Positions 7,105 to 12,966 of a stretch of 12,966 nt of DNA are shown piece by piece. The notes below the pieces were generated by a model. It ran no database searches, was not told where the DNA came from, and saw nothing but the letters and a program-made list of their open reading frames with translations. The translations under genes and the position numbers were made by a program. Source of the DNA: CAYQAJ01 sp964415245 (GTDB lineage Bacteria > Planctomycetota > Planctomycetia > Pirellulales > Pirellulaceae); contig CAYQAJ010000137.1 of the NCBI GenBank assembly GCA_964415245.1, forward strand, positions 1 through 12,966, read 5' to 3'. Numbering within the stretch: position 1 is the stretch's first letter; every line of letters begins with the position of its first letter.

Positions 7105-8226
7105 TTACCCTGGACACCTTTTCCGCCCAAGCCACGAACCCGCCGCAGACACGTGCCACCAGTCCTGCACGGTTCGCTTCCAGGAGCGCGCTTGGCGACG
7201 CAAACGCCAAGGCAAACTGGCATCGACCGCCGCGCGGCGCGTGACGAGGGCCAACTGCAACGTCTCCCGGTCCACGCTTACCTTGCGGGGGTCCTCATAG
7301 AACCGGGCGATCTTTTCTGCGCCCATGCCGGGAGTGGAGAGCCAGTCTGGCAAATGATCGGTGCAAAGACATTCCACGTCGTTTAATACCTTCGTCATGC
7401 CGGTGGCCGTGGCGGGACAATTGATCTGAAACGCATCGCCGATCAAGGCCACGCCTGATTGAACGTGCCCCTCCACAGTTCGTAGATGGCTGGGGCACCG
7501 ATCCACGTGCCCCACGAGGCGCAACGGCCCGGTCTTTCTTGTGACGGCGGGTAGCCGACGCTCCAACGCGGCGATCGGGTCGACCAGGAATTCCCGCACG
7601 TCGGCGTCTCCTGCGCCCCAGTACGCAAACATGTTTGCGCGCATGGCCTGTCCGATGCGAAACAGCGAGAGGAAGGCGATCCGAGTTTCGGTGTGGTCTC
7701 CTTTGTAGAGAAACTCCGCGAAGTCGAACAAATGCCCGTTGCGAGGGGCCACGGTAAAGCCGAATGCCATCGAGTGCGATCGGCTCACCATGCGCCGTCG
7801 TATCGTGAGCGGCTTTAAGAGTTTCTCGGAATTGCCTGAGGAAACAATGACCAGCCGAGTCTGGAATTTCTCGCCGTTGTCGACGACGACCTCTTGCCTG
7901 ACCGGTCCCGTCACAATTCTCCGGACCTTTGCCATTCTGAAATCGACGGCAGTCGGCATTCTCCGCCGCAGACCGTTGACAAGCTCGTGATAGAATGTGC
8001 CCTGGGGCTCAACGCTTCCCAACCCTAAGCGCTCGAACCGCTCGACTTGTTCGGGGCTAAGCTTTTCCGCCCTGAAGCAGTAGGGCAGCGGATCGATTGC
8101 GTCCAGGAGGACGACACGCACGCCGTTTCTGCCGAGAATTGTCGCCGCTGCCGTTCCGGCAAGCCCCGCGCCTACGATGACAACTTCGGTAAGTTCAGTT
8201 GAAGCGGCCAATCGGCACCGTATCAT
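7105..8226 (-). CDS. FAD-dependent oxidoreductase/monooxygenase (FAD_binding_3-like)
   Basis: The 373-aa product begins with a Rossmann FAD-binding motif, VVIVGAGLAGTAAA (GxGxxG at Gly19-Gly24), ending the second strand in VVLLD. PYCFRAEKL follows. A second FAD motif, LIGDAFQINCP (Asp264), precedes ATATGMTKVLNDVE, and the C-terminal part is basic and helical. This order is that of group A flavoprotein monooxygenases and geranylgeranyl-reductase-like enzymes. From memory, similar proteins with an RAEK motif and a 'TPGMG.EKIA.FY.DPRK' segment are common in alphaproteobacteria; that is recall, not a search. The substrate is unknown and no pathway genes lie beside it. The ATG at 8226 has no Shine-Dalgarno site. 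Codon use looks less GC-biased than in lipA or the S41 gene, which is compatible with transfer. Confidence 0.82.
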   Translation of the reverse strand: MIRCRLAASTELTEVVIVGAGLAGTAAATILGRNGVRVVLLDAIDPLPYCFRAEKLSPEQVERFERLGLGSVEPQGTFYHELVNGLRRRMPTAVDFRMAKVRRIVTGPVRQEVVVDNGEKFQTRLVIVSSGNSEKLLKPLTIRRRMVSRSHSMAFGFTVAPRNGHLFDFAEFLYKGDHTETRIAFLSLFRIGQAMRANMFAYWGAGDADVREFLVDPIAALERRLPAVTRKTGPLRLVGHVDRCPSHLRTVEGHVQSGVALIGDAFQINCPATATGMTKVLNDVECLCTDHLPDWLSTPGMGAEKIARFYEDPRKVSVDRETLQLALVTRRAAVDASLPWRLRRQARSWKRTVQDWWHVSAAGSWLGRKRCPG

Positions 8227-8439
8227 GGAAGACGCCTAATCCGGCCCTGGAACGTGTGCCCCAAGCGCGCCTATCAATGGATTTACGTCATATTGTGAGC
8301 CGCGTCCAAGCCTGCCAGCTCGAGTATTTCCAAGCACAAAGAGGTATCCCTTACTTCGACTGTGTATTCTTCTTGACACGATGTAACTGGTTTCGTAGCC
8401 AGCCGTTTTCGGCGGGGATTGTCAAGAAAGGAGATGTCG

Positions 8440-8505
8440 ATGGAACGACGTTTCTCGATTCCTTTTCAGGCGTTGCCGAATGATGCAGTCGTGGAACCGG
8501 AATAG
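8440..8505 (+). CDS. Possible 21-aa small protein or leader peptide
   Basis: The ATG at 8440 is preceded by AAGGAG (8428-8433) at a 6-nt spacing, the best Shine-Dalgarno match seen in the window. The peptide begins MERRFSIPFQ and ends VVEPE before a TAG. It has no transmembrane segment or repeats. It ends 105 nt before the 80-aa membrane protein, so it could be a leader peptide for that gene, a truncated gene start, or chance. I recognise no family. Confidence 0.35.
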   Translation: MERRFSIPFQALPNDAVVEPE

Positions 8506-8522
8506 ACAGAAAAAATGTCACG

Positions 8523-8562
8523 AACGGTTTCTTGACCCTAAACCCCAAAACGGTTTCCCGAC
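8523..8562. repeat. Imperfect 14-nt direct repeat, 26-bp period
   Basis: AACGGTTTCTTGAC at 8523-8536 recurs as AACGGTTTCCCGAC at 8549-8562 (12 of 14 identical). It lies 49-88 nt upstream of the membrane protein start, where a regulator could bind. Function is not shown. Confidence 0.45.
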
Positions 8563-8610
8563 ACTCGCTCCGACCCGTCTTTCTTCGCTCTGTGAAAGGC
8601 GCCTCGCCCC

Positions 8611-8853
8611 ATGGCCAAGAAATCGAAAAAGCCCGACAAGTCGGATCAGAAGTACCTCGTTACGGGACTCCTTCTCTCGGCCGGCGGGCTGGGTTTGGCT
8701 TTGCTGACGTACTTGATTTGGCTCTTCGCCGGAATTCGGGTGTTCGCCGAAGAGATATGGATGGTAATTCCCATCGGCGCGGTAGTTCTCCTCCTGATCG
8801 GCGGCGGCTCAATCCTGAAATGGATGTTCGGCGACAAGATCGAATGGGACTGA
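8611..8853 (+). CDS. Small membrane protein, two transmembrane helices
   Basis: This is an 80-aa hypothetical protein. A lysine-rich N-terminus (MAKKSKKPDKSDQK) is followed by a hydrophobic helix at about 15-40 (LVTGLLLSAGGLGLALLTYL), a short loop with AEEI, a second helix at about 49-67 (MVIPIGAVVLLLIGGG), and an acidic end, GDKIEWD. The positive-inside rule predicts a cytoplasmic N-terminus and, with two helices, a cytoplasmic C-terminus. A weak Shine-Dalgarno (GAAAGG at 8594-8599) lies 11 nt before the ATG. The transmembrane pattern and lysine tail make it a believable gene. I do not recognise the family. It converges on the two-gene operon ending at 8919. Confidence 0.72.
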   Translation: MAKKSKKPDKSDQKYLVTGLLLSAGGLGLALLTYLIWLFAGIRVFAEEIWMVIPIGAVVLLLIGGGSILKWMFGDKIEWD

Positions 8854-8918
8854 GGATTCAAGCTAGCGATCGTTTGCCCAGCCGCGTGTCCGCCACGTTC
8901 CCGAGCAATGAGGGCCGG

Positions 8919-9260
8919 CTAACCTGTGACGTTATCGTCGACGAAGCGGCTCCAGTCGTGCACGCCCTTTTGCTCCTCGAAGAGTTGCGGAATCTCGTCG
9001 TAGATTTGCGCCGCCGCCATCAGATGGGGCAGGCAATCGTAGAAGAAGCTCTCCGTGCGCTCGGAAAGGCATTTCGTGTCGCATGAAGACGGGTTTGTGT
9101 AGGCTTGGGCCAGGGCCACGAAGTGCCGCGCCACGTCGGCCATGTGGAAGGCGAATTTCTCCCGCAGCTCCTCGTAGTTGGGTAGCTCCGACCGATCCCA
9201 TTTCGCCTCGAACACCTTACGAAACTGGTTGCGAAGCCCCTCGAATTCTTCGTTCGTCAT
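8919..9260 (-). CDS. Hypothetical acidic helical protein, second gene of a pair
   Basis: The 113-aa product begins MTNEEFEGLRNQFRKVFEAK. It is rich in Glu/Asp and aromatic residues with predicted helical character and no signal peptide or transmembrane segment. Two cysteines lie close together in SSCDTKCLSE, and a third in FYDCLPH. GAGGA lies 8 nt before the ATG at 9260, within the 14-nt gap after the upstream gene's stop, so the two genes very likely form one operon. I recognise no family. It could be a partner of the upstream protein (for example a toxin-antitoxin or structural pair), but nothing in either sequence establishes that. Confidence 0.7.
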   Translation of the reverse strand: MTNEEFEGLRNQFRKVFEAKWDRSELPNYEELREKFAFHMADVARHFVALAQAYTNPSSCDTKCLSERTESFFYDCLPHLMAAAQIYDEIPQLFEEQKGVHDWSRFVDDNVTG

Positions 9261-9274
9261 TGTTATGTCCTCGC

Positions 9275-9547
9275 TCAGTCCGCCAACTCTCGTAATCGCT
9301 GATCGAGAATCTCGCTCAGCCGACTGCCGTACTCGGCGGCTTCCGCCAGTAATTCCTCATGCTTCGACAAGCGTCCGGCCCACGTTTCCATTGCGCCAAT
9401 ACGCGCGGTTACTTCATTCCTCCAGTATTCGACAAGCCGCTCGTCGGCCATGCCAACTAGCGACGGAATGTGGACATTCAGGTGGTAGTCGATTGCCCGC
9501 CGATAACCGGCGATTTTTCCCAGCACCTGCCTGCGAGGGATCGCCAT
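9275..9547 (-). CDS. Hypothetical helical protein, first gene of a pair
   Basis: This 90-aa protein starts at the ATG at 9547, preceded by GGTGAG at an 8-nt spacing; an in-frame TTG at 9553 is a weaker start. The N-terminus is basic (MAIPRRQVLGKIAGYRRAI), with HLNVHIPS and YWRNEVTARI in the middle. The last third is amphipathic helix, probably coiled coil (KHEELLAEAAEYGSRLSEIL). It has no signal or transmembrane segment. From memory, planctomycetes carry many small proteins with a 'KI..YR.AI..HL ... W..EI' pattern and unknown role. It is followed after 14 nt by the 113-aa gene. Confidence 0.7.
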   Translation of the reverse strand: MAIPRRQVLGKIAGYRRAIDYHLNVHIPSLVGMADERLVEYWRNEVTARIGAMETWAGRLSKHEELLAEAAEYGSRLSEILDQRLRELAD

Positions 9548-9865
9548 GGGCAAGGCTCACCGATCTGGGGCGGATCCCTTACTCCCACACATGCCCGAGG
9601 AGTTTGCCATCATCCAGTTCATTATCGCCGTCGACGTCGCGAAGAATCAACACAGTAAAGACAAAGGACACGGAAAAAAGGGCGTATTGAACCGTTGACG
9701 GGCAGAGTCGCCCTCGAATGGCGCAGGGTGCTCCGCAGACCCACGCATCGCGGCATCGGCGCGTATTAAGCCGCCGAAACTCGACCGAGAGCCTGGACAC
9801 TCAGCTCCCGGTGTCGCCGCGTCCCCGCGTCTCCGTGTCCCCGCGTCAGAGTCCAACCCGCGCGA
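9548..9865. other. 318-bp intergenic stretch without a supported gene
   Basis: Between the small-protein pair and the S41 gene I see only the 8-bp tandem repeat at 9812-9851 and weak open frames. One minus-strand frame (9579-9800) ends in an Asp-rich stretch, RDVDGDNELDDGKLL, loosely like a calcium-binding loop. The rest of the frame looks non-coding, so it could at most be a gene remnant. Confidence 0.5.
9812..9851. repeat. Degenerate 8-bp tandem repeat (consensus CGTCCCCG)
   Basis: Five consecutive octamers can be read: TGTCGCCG, CGTCCCCG, CGTCTCCG, TGTCCCCG and CGTCAGAG. The array ends 14 nt before the S41 gene stop. It is low-complexity intergenic DNA. Confidence 0.7.
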
Positions 9866-11533
9866 CTACGGCCGCCGCGCCTGTTGTCGCGCCATCTGCA
9901 CCGCCGCGTTGAGCACGTCGTCGGCCGGCTGGTCGATGGTCTGCCCTTCGCTGGTCACGCGGGCGACTTTGCGCACGGCCACGTCGGGCGTCACGCCGCG
10001 GTGGCTGATCGGCTGACCGCTGGGAGAGTAGAACTTGGCCGTGGTGAGCCGCACTCCGCATCCTGATAGGCTGAGCGGAAAGATGCCCTGCACGCTCCCC
10101 TTGCCGTAGCTCTGCTCACCGACGACCGTGCCGGCGCGGCTGTCATGGATGGCGCCGGAAAAAATCTCGGCGGCGCTGGCCGAGTCGCCGTCGATGAGCA
10201 CGATCAGCGGCAGCCGCCACGTGCCCGGTTCGTGGGCCTTGTAGTCGTAGTCTTCCTGCGTGCTGCGGCCGCGGGTCGACACGATCGTGCCGCCGGTGAT
10301 GAACTTGTCGGCCACCTCGACCGACGCGGTGAGCAAGCCCCCCGGGTTGCCCCGCACGTCGACCACCAAGCTCCGCATGCCGGCCCGATGCAACTGCCAG
10401 AGAGCAGTGTCGACGTCGCGGCTGGTGTTCTTCTGGAAGCTGGTGATCTGGAAGTAGGCGATGCCGCTTTCGGGATCGAGCATCTGGATCTTCTCGACGC
10501 TGGGCACTTCCACCCGCTCGCGCCCCAGCCGCAGCTCGCGCGAAGTGCCGTCGGCGGAGGCGACGATTACGTTGACGAATGTCCCCTCGGGCCCCTTGAG
10601 CAAGTCGGCGGCCGCGTCGGTGGAAACGTCGTCGGTCGAGCGGCCGTCGACGCTGGTGATCCAATCGCCGGCGTGAATGCCCGAGCGATGCGCGGGGCTG
10701 TCGGCTAGGACGTTCACCACGTTCAGCCGGCCTTGCTCCGACTTCAGCTCGATGCCCAGCCCGACGAAGTTGCCGTCAATCTGCGAGTACACGTCGGTCA
10801 ACTGGTCGCGGGTGAGGTAGCTGGAGTACTCGTCGAGGCTGGCGACCGCGCCGCAGGTGAACTCCAGCAGAACGGCCTGCGGGGCGATCCCCGCGGTCTG
10901 CCACGCGGTGCGGGCCGCCCACGCCGCCAGGTCGCGGCATTCGGCGCGGCTTTGCGGCGGGTGGTTGACCACGGTGCGATGCAGTTGGTCGACCAGCGCG
11001 TTGATGCGGTTCCCGTCGACGTCCGACAGATGCCCCCCGGCGAAGGCCGGGTTCGTGAGCGCCACTTCGAGCGTGTACTCTCCGCGGCGTCCCAATTCGG
11101 ACCAATCGGGCGTGTAGGCGGAATGGGTCTGGATCTTGAGCAGTATCTCCCCATACAAGTCGAGCGCCTCGGCCTCGGTCACGGACCCCAACATCGTGGT
11201 GAAGCTGCGGTCGTTGTAGCGTCGGCCTACGTCGAAGTGCGCGCGGGCGGAGGTAAACCGCTGCCGCAGGTCGGGTCGATCGGGATACTCACGCAGGGCC
11301 TGCTCATAATGCGACAGGGCCTCGCCCCAGTGACCCCCTTGCTCCAGCTCTTGACCGCGCTCGAGCAAGTTTTGCAAGTGCGAGTCGTCGGCCAGCGCTT
11401 CGGCCGGGATGCGCACCTGGGCCATCGACACGGCCGGTGCAAGCCCCAACGACAGCAGCGGGGCAAAGAGCAGCGCCAGCCCGACGGCCAGGCGCACGGT
11501 CCATCGAGTGCGGTCAAGCGTCCTTGAGTGCAT
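9866..11533 (-). CDS. Secreted S41 C-terminal processing peptidase (TPR-PDZ-protease)
   Basis: The 555-aa product belongs to the CtpA/Prc family of periplasmic serine proteases that cleave near protein C-termini. A signal peptide occupies about residues 1-38 (core LAVGLALLFAPLLSLGLA, then SMAQ). One TPR-like unit lies at about 52-93 (GHWGEALSHYEQALREYP). A helical linker leads to a PDZ domain at about 250-330 (FVGLGIELKSE, SGIHAGDWITSVDG). The S41 core follows, with VVDVRGNPGG, catalytic Ser453 in DSASAAEIFSGA and Lys478 in YGKGSVQ. The Ser-Lys distance of 25 is that of Prc (430/455). The start is the ATG at 11533; GGGAGG lies 12 nt upstream and may be partly hidden in a hairpin. Substrates are unknown. 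It looks like a single-gene unit. Confidence 0.94.
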   Translation of the reverse strand: MHSRTLDRTRWTVRLAVGLALLFAPLLSLGLAPAVSMAQVRIPAEALADDSHLQNLLERGQELEQGGHWGEALSHYEQALREYPDRPDLRQRFTSARAHFDVGRRYNDRSFTTMLGSVTEAEALDLYGEILLKIQTHSAYTPDWSELGRRGEYTLEVALTNPAFAGGHLSDVDGNRINALVDQLHRTVVNHPPQSRAECRDLAAWAARTAWQTAGIAPQAVLLEFTCGAVASLDEYSSYLTRDQLTDVYSQIDGNFVGLGIELKSEQGRLNVVNVLADSPAHRSGIHAGDWITSVDGRSTDDVSTDAAADLLKGPEGTFVNVIVASADGTSRELRLGRERVEVPSVEKIQMLDPESGIAYFQITSFQKNTSRDVDTALWQLHRAGMRSLVVDVRGNPGGLLTASVEVADKFITGGTIVSTRGRSTQEDYDYKAHEPGTWRLPLIVLIDGDSASAAEIFSGAIHDSRAGTVVGEQSYGKGSVQGIFPLSLSGCGVRLTTAKFYSPSGQPISHRGVTPDVAVRKVARVTSEGQTIDQPADDVLNAAVQMARQQARRP

Positions 11534-12065
11534 GTAGCGCTATCGCCTCCCGGTAGGGAGCGCTCGCTCACTGGTTGCACGAGTGTGCCGCCTGCGGACG
11601 TACAGTCACCGCAACGCGACAAAAAAACACCGCACCAAGCGGCAAGCGCCGAATCAGGATGTCCAAGTCAATCGCGGAGGGCGACCGAAGAAAACGAGGC
11701 TTCGGCCAGGGGAATATAGGTCGCGATTTGCCCTCGGTCAAAAAATCCGGCAAGAATCTCGACGCTTCCATCCCGCACAATCCGCAGTTCCCCAACTGCG
11801 CGGGTTGCATGGAGTCGATTGGCGGCACGCTAAGCGCTGGCGCCGCCTTTGCCGGTTGCGCATCCTGGCGCGAAGGTACTTCCTGCACCGCACCCATGAT
11901 GGGTGGCAGAGAATACTACGCATGTCCACTCCGGTGGTCAAATGGGCGGCGCGAAATCGCGGGAGCGCGAAGCGGCGGAGAGCGCTAGATCGCTCGGAGC
12001 GCGAAACCGCAAGCGGGGTGGGGCGTTGGGGGGTCGCGGAGAATGTTGTGGGAAGCGGTTTGCGT
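11534..12065. other. 532-bp gene-poor stretch upstream of the S41 gene
   Basis: Two opposed open frames overlap here. One is plus-strand, about 109 codons from an ATG at 11659 to 11988, with clustered cysteines (NCAGCMES and later AGCASW, YYACP). The other is minus-strand, 109 codons at 11568-11897, with NCGLCG. Neither has a Shine-Dalgarno site, a recognised domain or the strong GC bias at third positions of its neighbours. I support neither as a gene. The S41 promoter must lie here, but I cannot place it. Confidence 0.5.
11546..11560 (-). promoter_or_regulatory. Hairpin overlapping the S41 gene ribosome binding site
   Basis: On the minus strand CTCCC-TACC-GGGAG forms a 5-bp stem with a 4-nt loop (11547-11560), and its 3' arm is most of the GGGAGG Shine-Dalgarno sequence. 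Opening of this stem could limit translation, but a 5-bp stem may be chance. Confidence 0.35.
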
Positions 12066-12194
12066 TTAGCGGCTGCCGGGAAGGCGGAACCGGGCGCGGA
12101 GCCAGCCCAGGGTTAGACCCGAAGCGAGCCCCAGCGCGTAGACACCCAGAAGAATAAACGCTTCGCCGTAGGTGAAGTGTGCAAATACTTGCAT
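12066..12194 (-). CDS. 42-aa single-pass membrane protein
   Basis: This short gene starts at ATG 12194, with GAGGA 9 nt upstream, and ends in TAA. The product begins MQVFAHFTYGEAF. It has one clear hydrophobic helix at about residues 13-31 (FILLGVYALGLASGLTLGW) and a basic C-terminus (RARFRLPGSR), predicting the C-terminus in the cytoplasm. Ribosome binding site, helix and charged end together make it much more convincing than the longer open frames nearby. It lies 131 nt after the argJ stop on the same strand, with a repeat between them. I do not recognise a family. It is the size of membrane-bound small regulators or subunits, but no partner is evident. Confidence 0.68.
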   Translation of the reverse strand: MQVFAHFTYGEAFILLGVYALGLASGLTLGWLRARFRLPGSR

Positions 12195-12212
12195 ATCACG
12201 GTTTCCTCGCTA

Positions 12213-12290
12213 ATTGGTCATTTGGATTTGGTCATTGGGTATTGAATGTTGGTGCTTGTTTGTGATTTGTGTTTTGGGATTTGGATATTC
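12213..12290. repeat. G/T-rich degenerate repeat (TTGGTCATT / GATTTG units)
   Basis: The plus strand is nearly free of C and repeats short words: ATTGGTCATTTGG at 12213-12225, ATTTGGTCATTGGG at 12226-12239, then TGATTTGTG and GGGATTTGGATATT up to 12290. It lies between argJ and the 42-aa membrane protein. I associate such 'TTGGTCATT' tracts with planctomycete intergenic DNA (from memory). It may also supply an A+T-rich leader for the small gene. Confidence 0.7.
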
Positions 12291-12325
12291 TGCCACCAAA
12301 CCCCGATCCGTCCAATGCCGCTTCC

Positions 12326-12966
12326 CTACGTATGGTACTCGGTGTTGATCCTCAAGTACTCCGCCGTCAGGTCGCTGGTCCAGAAGCGGATGTTGGCGTC
12401 GCCCTCACCCAGTTCCAGCACGACGTGCGTTTCGCGCGCTCCCCTAATCGACTCGCTCACGGTGCGGGCGTCGAACGATACCGGCGCTCCCGCGCGGTAA
12501 AGCTGGTGGCCGTTGATCGCCAGGCTCACTTTGGCCGGGTCGAATCGCGGACCCGCGTAACCGGCCGCCGACACGATCCGCCCCCAGTTCGGGTCGCCGC
12601 CGGCAATCGCGGTTTTTACGAGGGCGCTTTCGGCGATGGTCTTGGCGATGCGATGGGCGTCGCCGCGGGTGGCGCACCGGCGCACTTCGATGGTGATCAG
12701 GTGGCTCGCCCCTTCGCCATCGTCGGGAATGGCCCGAGCCAAGTCGATGCACACTTCGAGCAGCGCCTGCCGAAACGCCACCAGGTCGGCCCCCTGAAGC
12801 GCGGAGCGCGAAGCCGCGCCGCTGGCCAACAGCAGCTCGGCGATCTCGGGTTGGTTGTGCAAGACCGCCATGTGCAATGCCGTCGCTGCACGGTGGCCCC
12901 TCACATCGGGGGCCACTCCCTCGGCCAGCCAGGCCGCCACGGCGGCCGCGTCGCCCCGCGCCACTG
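12326..12966 (-). CDS. argJ: ArgJ (glutamate N-acetyltransferase) C-terminal part joined to an ankyrin-like stretch; partial at edge
   Basis: The frame is open to the right edge. Counting from the codon at 12964, residues from about 44 on are the beta-chain end of ArgJ: LLLASGAA, LLEVCIDLARAIPDDGEGAS (DGEGA 82-86), ESALVKTAIAGGDPNWGRI (DPNWGR 124-129), and the terminal WTSDLTAEYLRINTEYHT. ArgJ transfers acetyl from N-acetylornithine to glutamate in arginine biosynthesis and self-cleaves before a Thr in an ATM motif. That motif and the STNDT segment expected upstream of LLLASGAA are absent. Instead residues 1-50 read like ankyrin repeats (GDAAAVAAWLAEG, then ATALHMAVLHNQPEIAELLLASGA). The ArgJ identity of the 3' part is firm. 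Whether the upstream part belongs to the same gene is doubtful: true fusion, pseudogene or join error. Confidence 0.88.
   Translation of the reverse strand, partial: VARGDAAAVAAWLAEGVAPDVRGHRAATALHMAVLHNQPEIAELLLASGAASRSALQGADLVAFRQALLEVCIDLARAIPDDGEGASHLITIEVRRCATRGDAHRIAKTIAESALVKTAIAGGDPNWGRIVSAAGYAGPRFDPAKVSLAINGHQLYRAGAPVSFDARTVSESIRGARETHVVLELGEGDANIRFWTSDLTAEYLRINTEYHT

Larger units (their letters stand above)
8227..8610. other. 384-bp intergenic stretch before the small membrane protein
   Basis: By eye this region is poorer in GC than its surroundings. It is the 5' side of both the minus-strand oxidoreductase and the plus-strand small membrane protein. It holds a possible 21-codon ORF (8440-8505), a 14-nt imperfect direct repeat (8523-8562) and a lone TTGACA at 8373-8378 without a convincing -10. 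A 94-codon open frame at 8199-8483 has no family features, and I do not call it. Confidence 0.5.

Noticed and set aside
6174..7244. 356-codon plus-strand open frame with many Arg and Pro
   Set aside because: Out-of-frame shadow of the C25 gene that runs into the convergent gap; composition is typical of frame-shifted high-GC DNA.
8373..8401. TTGACA considered as a promoter of the small ORF
   Set aside because: At 16-18 bp spacing only TAGCCA-like sequence is found, a poor -10 box.
8199..8483. 94-codon plus-strand open frame
   Set aside because: No ribosome site, no family and partial overlap with the oxidoreductase start.
9579..9800. 73-codon minus-strand frame ending in DVDGDNELDD, considered as a dockerin/EF-hand gene end
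   Set aside because: The loop lacks the usual residue at position 12, there is no second loop, and the upstream part looks non-coding.

Overview
The window looks like a piece of a high-GC planctomycete chromosome (Planctomycetota, probably Pirellulales-like). This rests on a secreted PVC-type 'membrane-bound dehydrogenase plus CxxCH' protein, a C25 caspase-like peptidase, many genes without strong Shine-Dalgarno sites, and dispersed hairpin and G/T-rich intergenic repeats of a kind I associate with that phylum. The phylum call is inference; no rRNA gene is present.

Layout. At 1-1760, lipA (minus) and smpB (plus) diverge, and each is followed by a copy of the same 50-nt hairpin element. At 1756-4740 a 994-aa secreted haem protein lies on the minus strand, convergent with smpB. 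At 4741-5277 there is a block of nested inverted repeats, a tRNA-Gly(CCC) on the minus strand, and the promoter region of a secreted C25 peptidase (5278-6963, plus). A convergent gap with a perfect short palindrome follows. From 7105 to about 9550 the gene content changes to an FAD-dependent oxidoreductase, a possible 21-codon ORF, an 80-aa two-helix membrane protein and a two-gene operon of small helical proteins of unknown function. By eye this stretch is less GC-rich at third positions than its flanks and reads as an accessory block. At 9866-11533 there is a secreted S41 C-terminal processing peptidase (minus). A largely gene-poor stretch follows (11534-12065), then a 42-aa single-helix membrane protein with a good ribosome binding site (12066-12194), a G/T-rich repeat, and the 3' part of argJ (12326 to the right edge, minus).

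How the genes fit together. Most are independent chromosomal functions: lipoate synthesis, trans-translation, envelope proteolysis, an exported redox/sugar-type enzyme and arginine biosynthesis. I see no CRISPR array, no intact transposon, no phage module and no clear multi-gene defence or biosynthetic system. The strongest oddities are (1) an ankyrin-like stretch joined in frame to the C-terminal part of ArgJ exactly at a motif both families share, which is either a real fusion or a join error at the edge; (2) two copies of a hairpin repeat, in the same orientation relative to lipA and smpB, that differ by a compensated base pair; (3) small genes easily missed by annotation; and (4) the accessory block with unrecognised small proteins.
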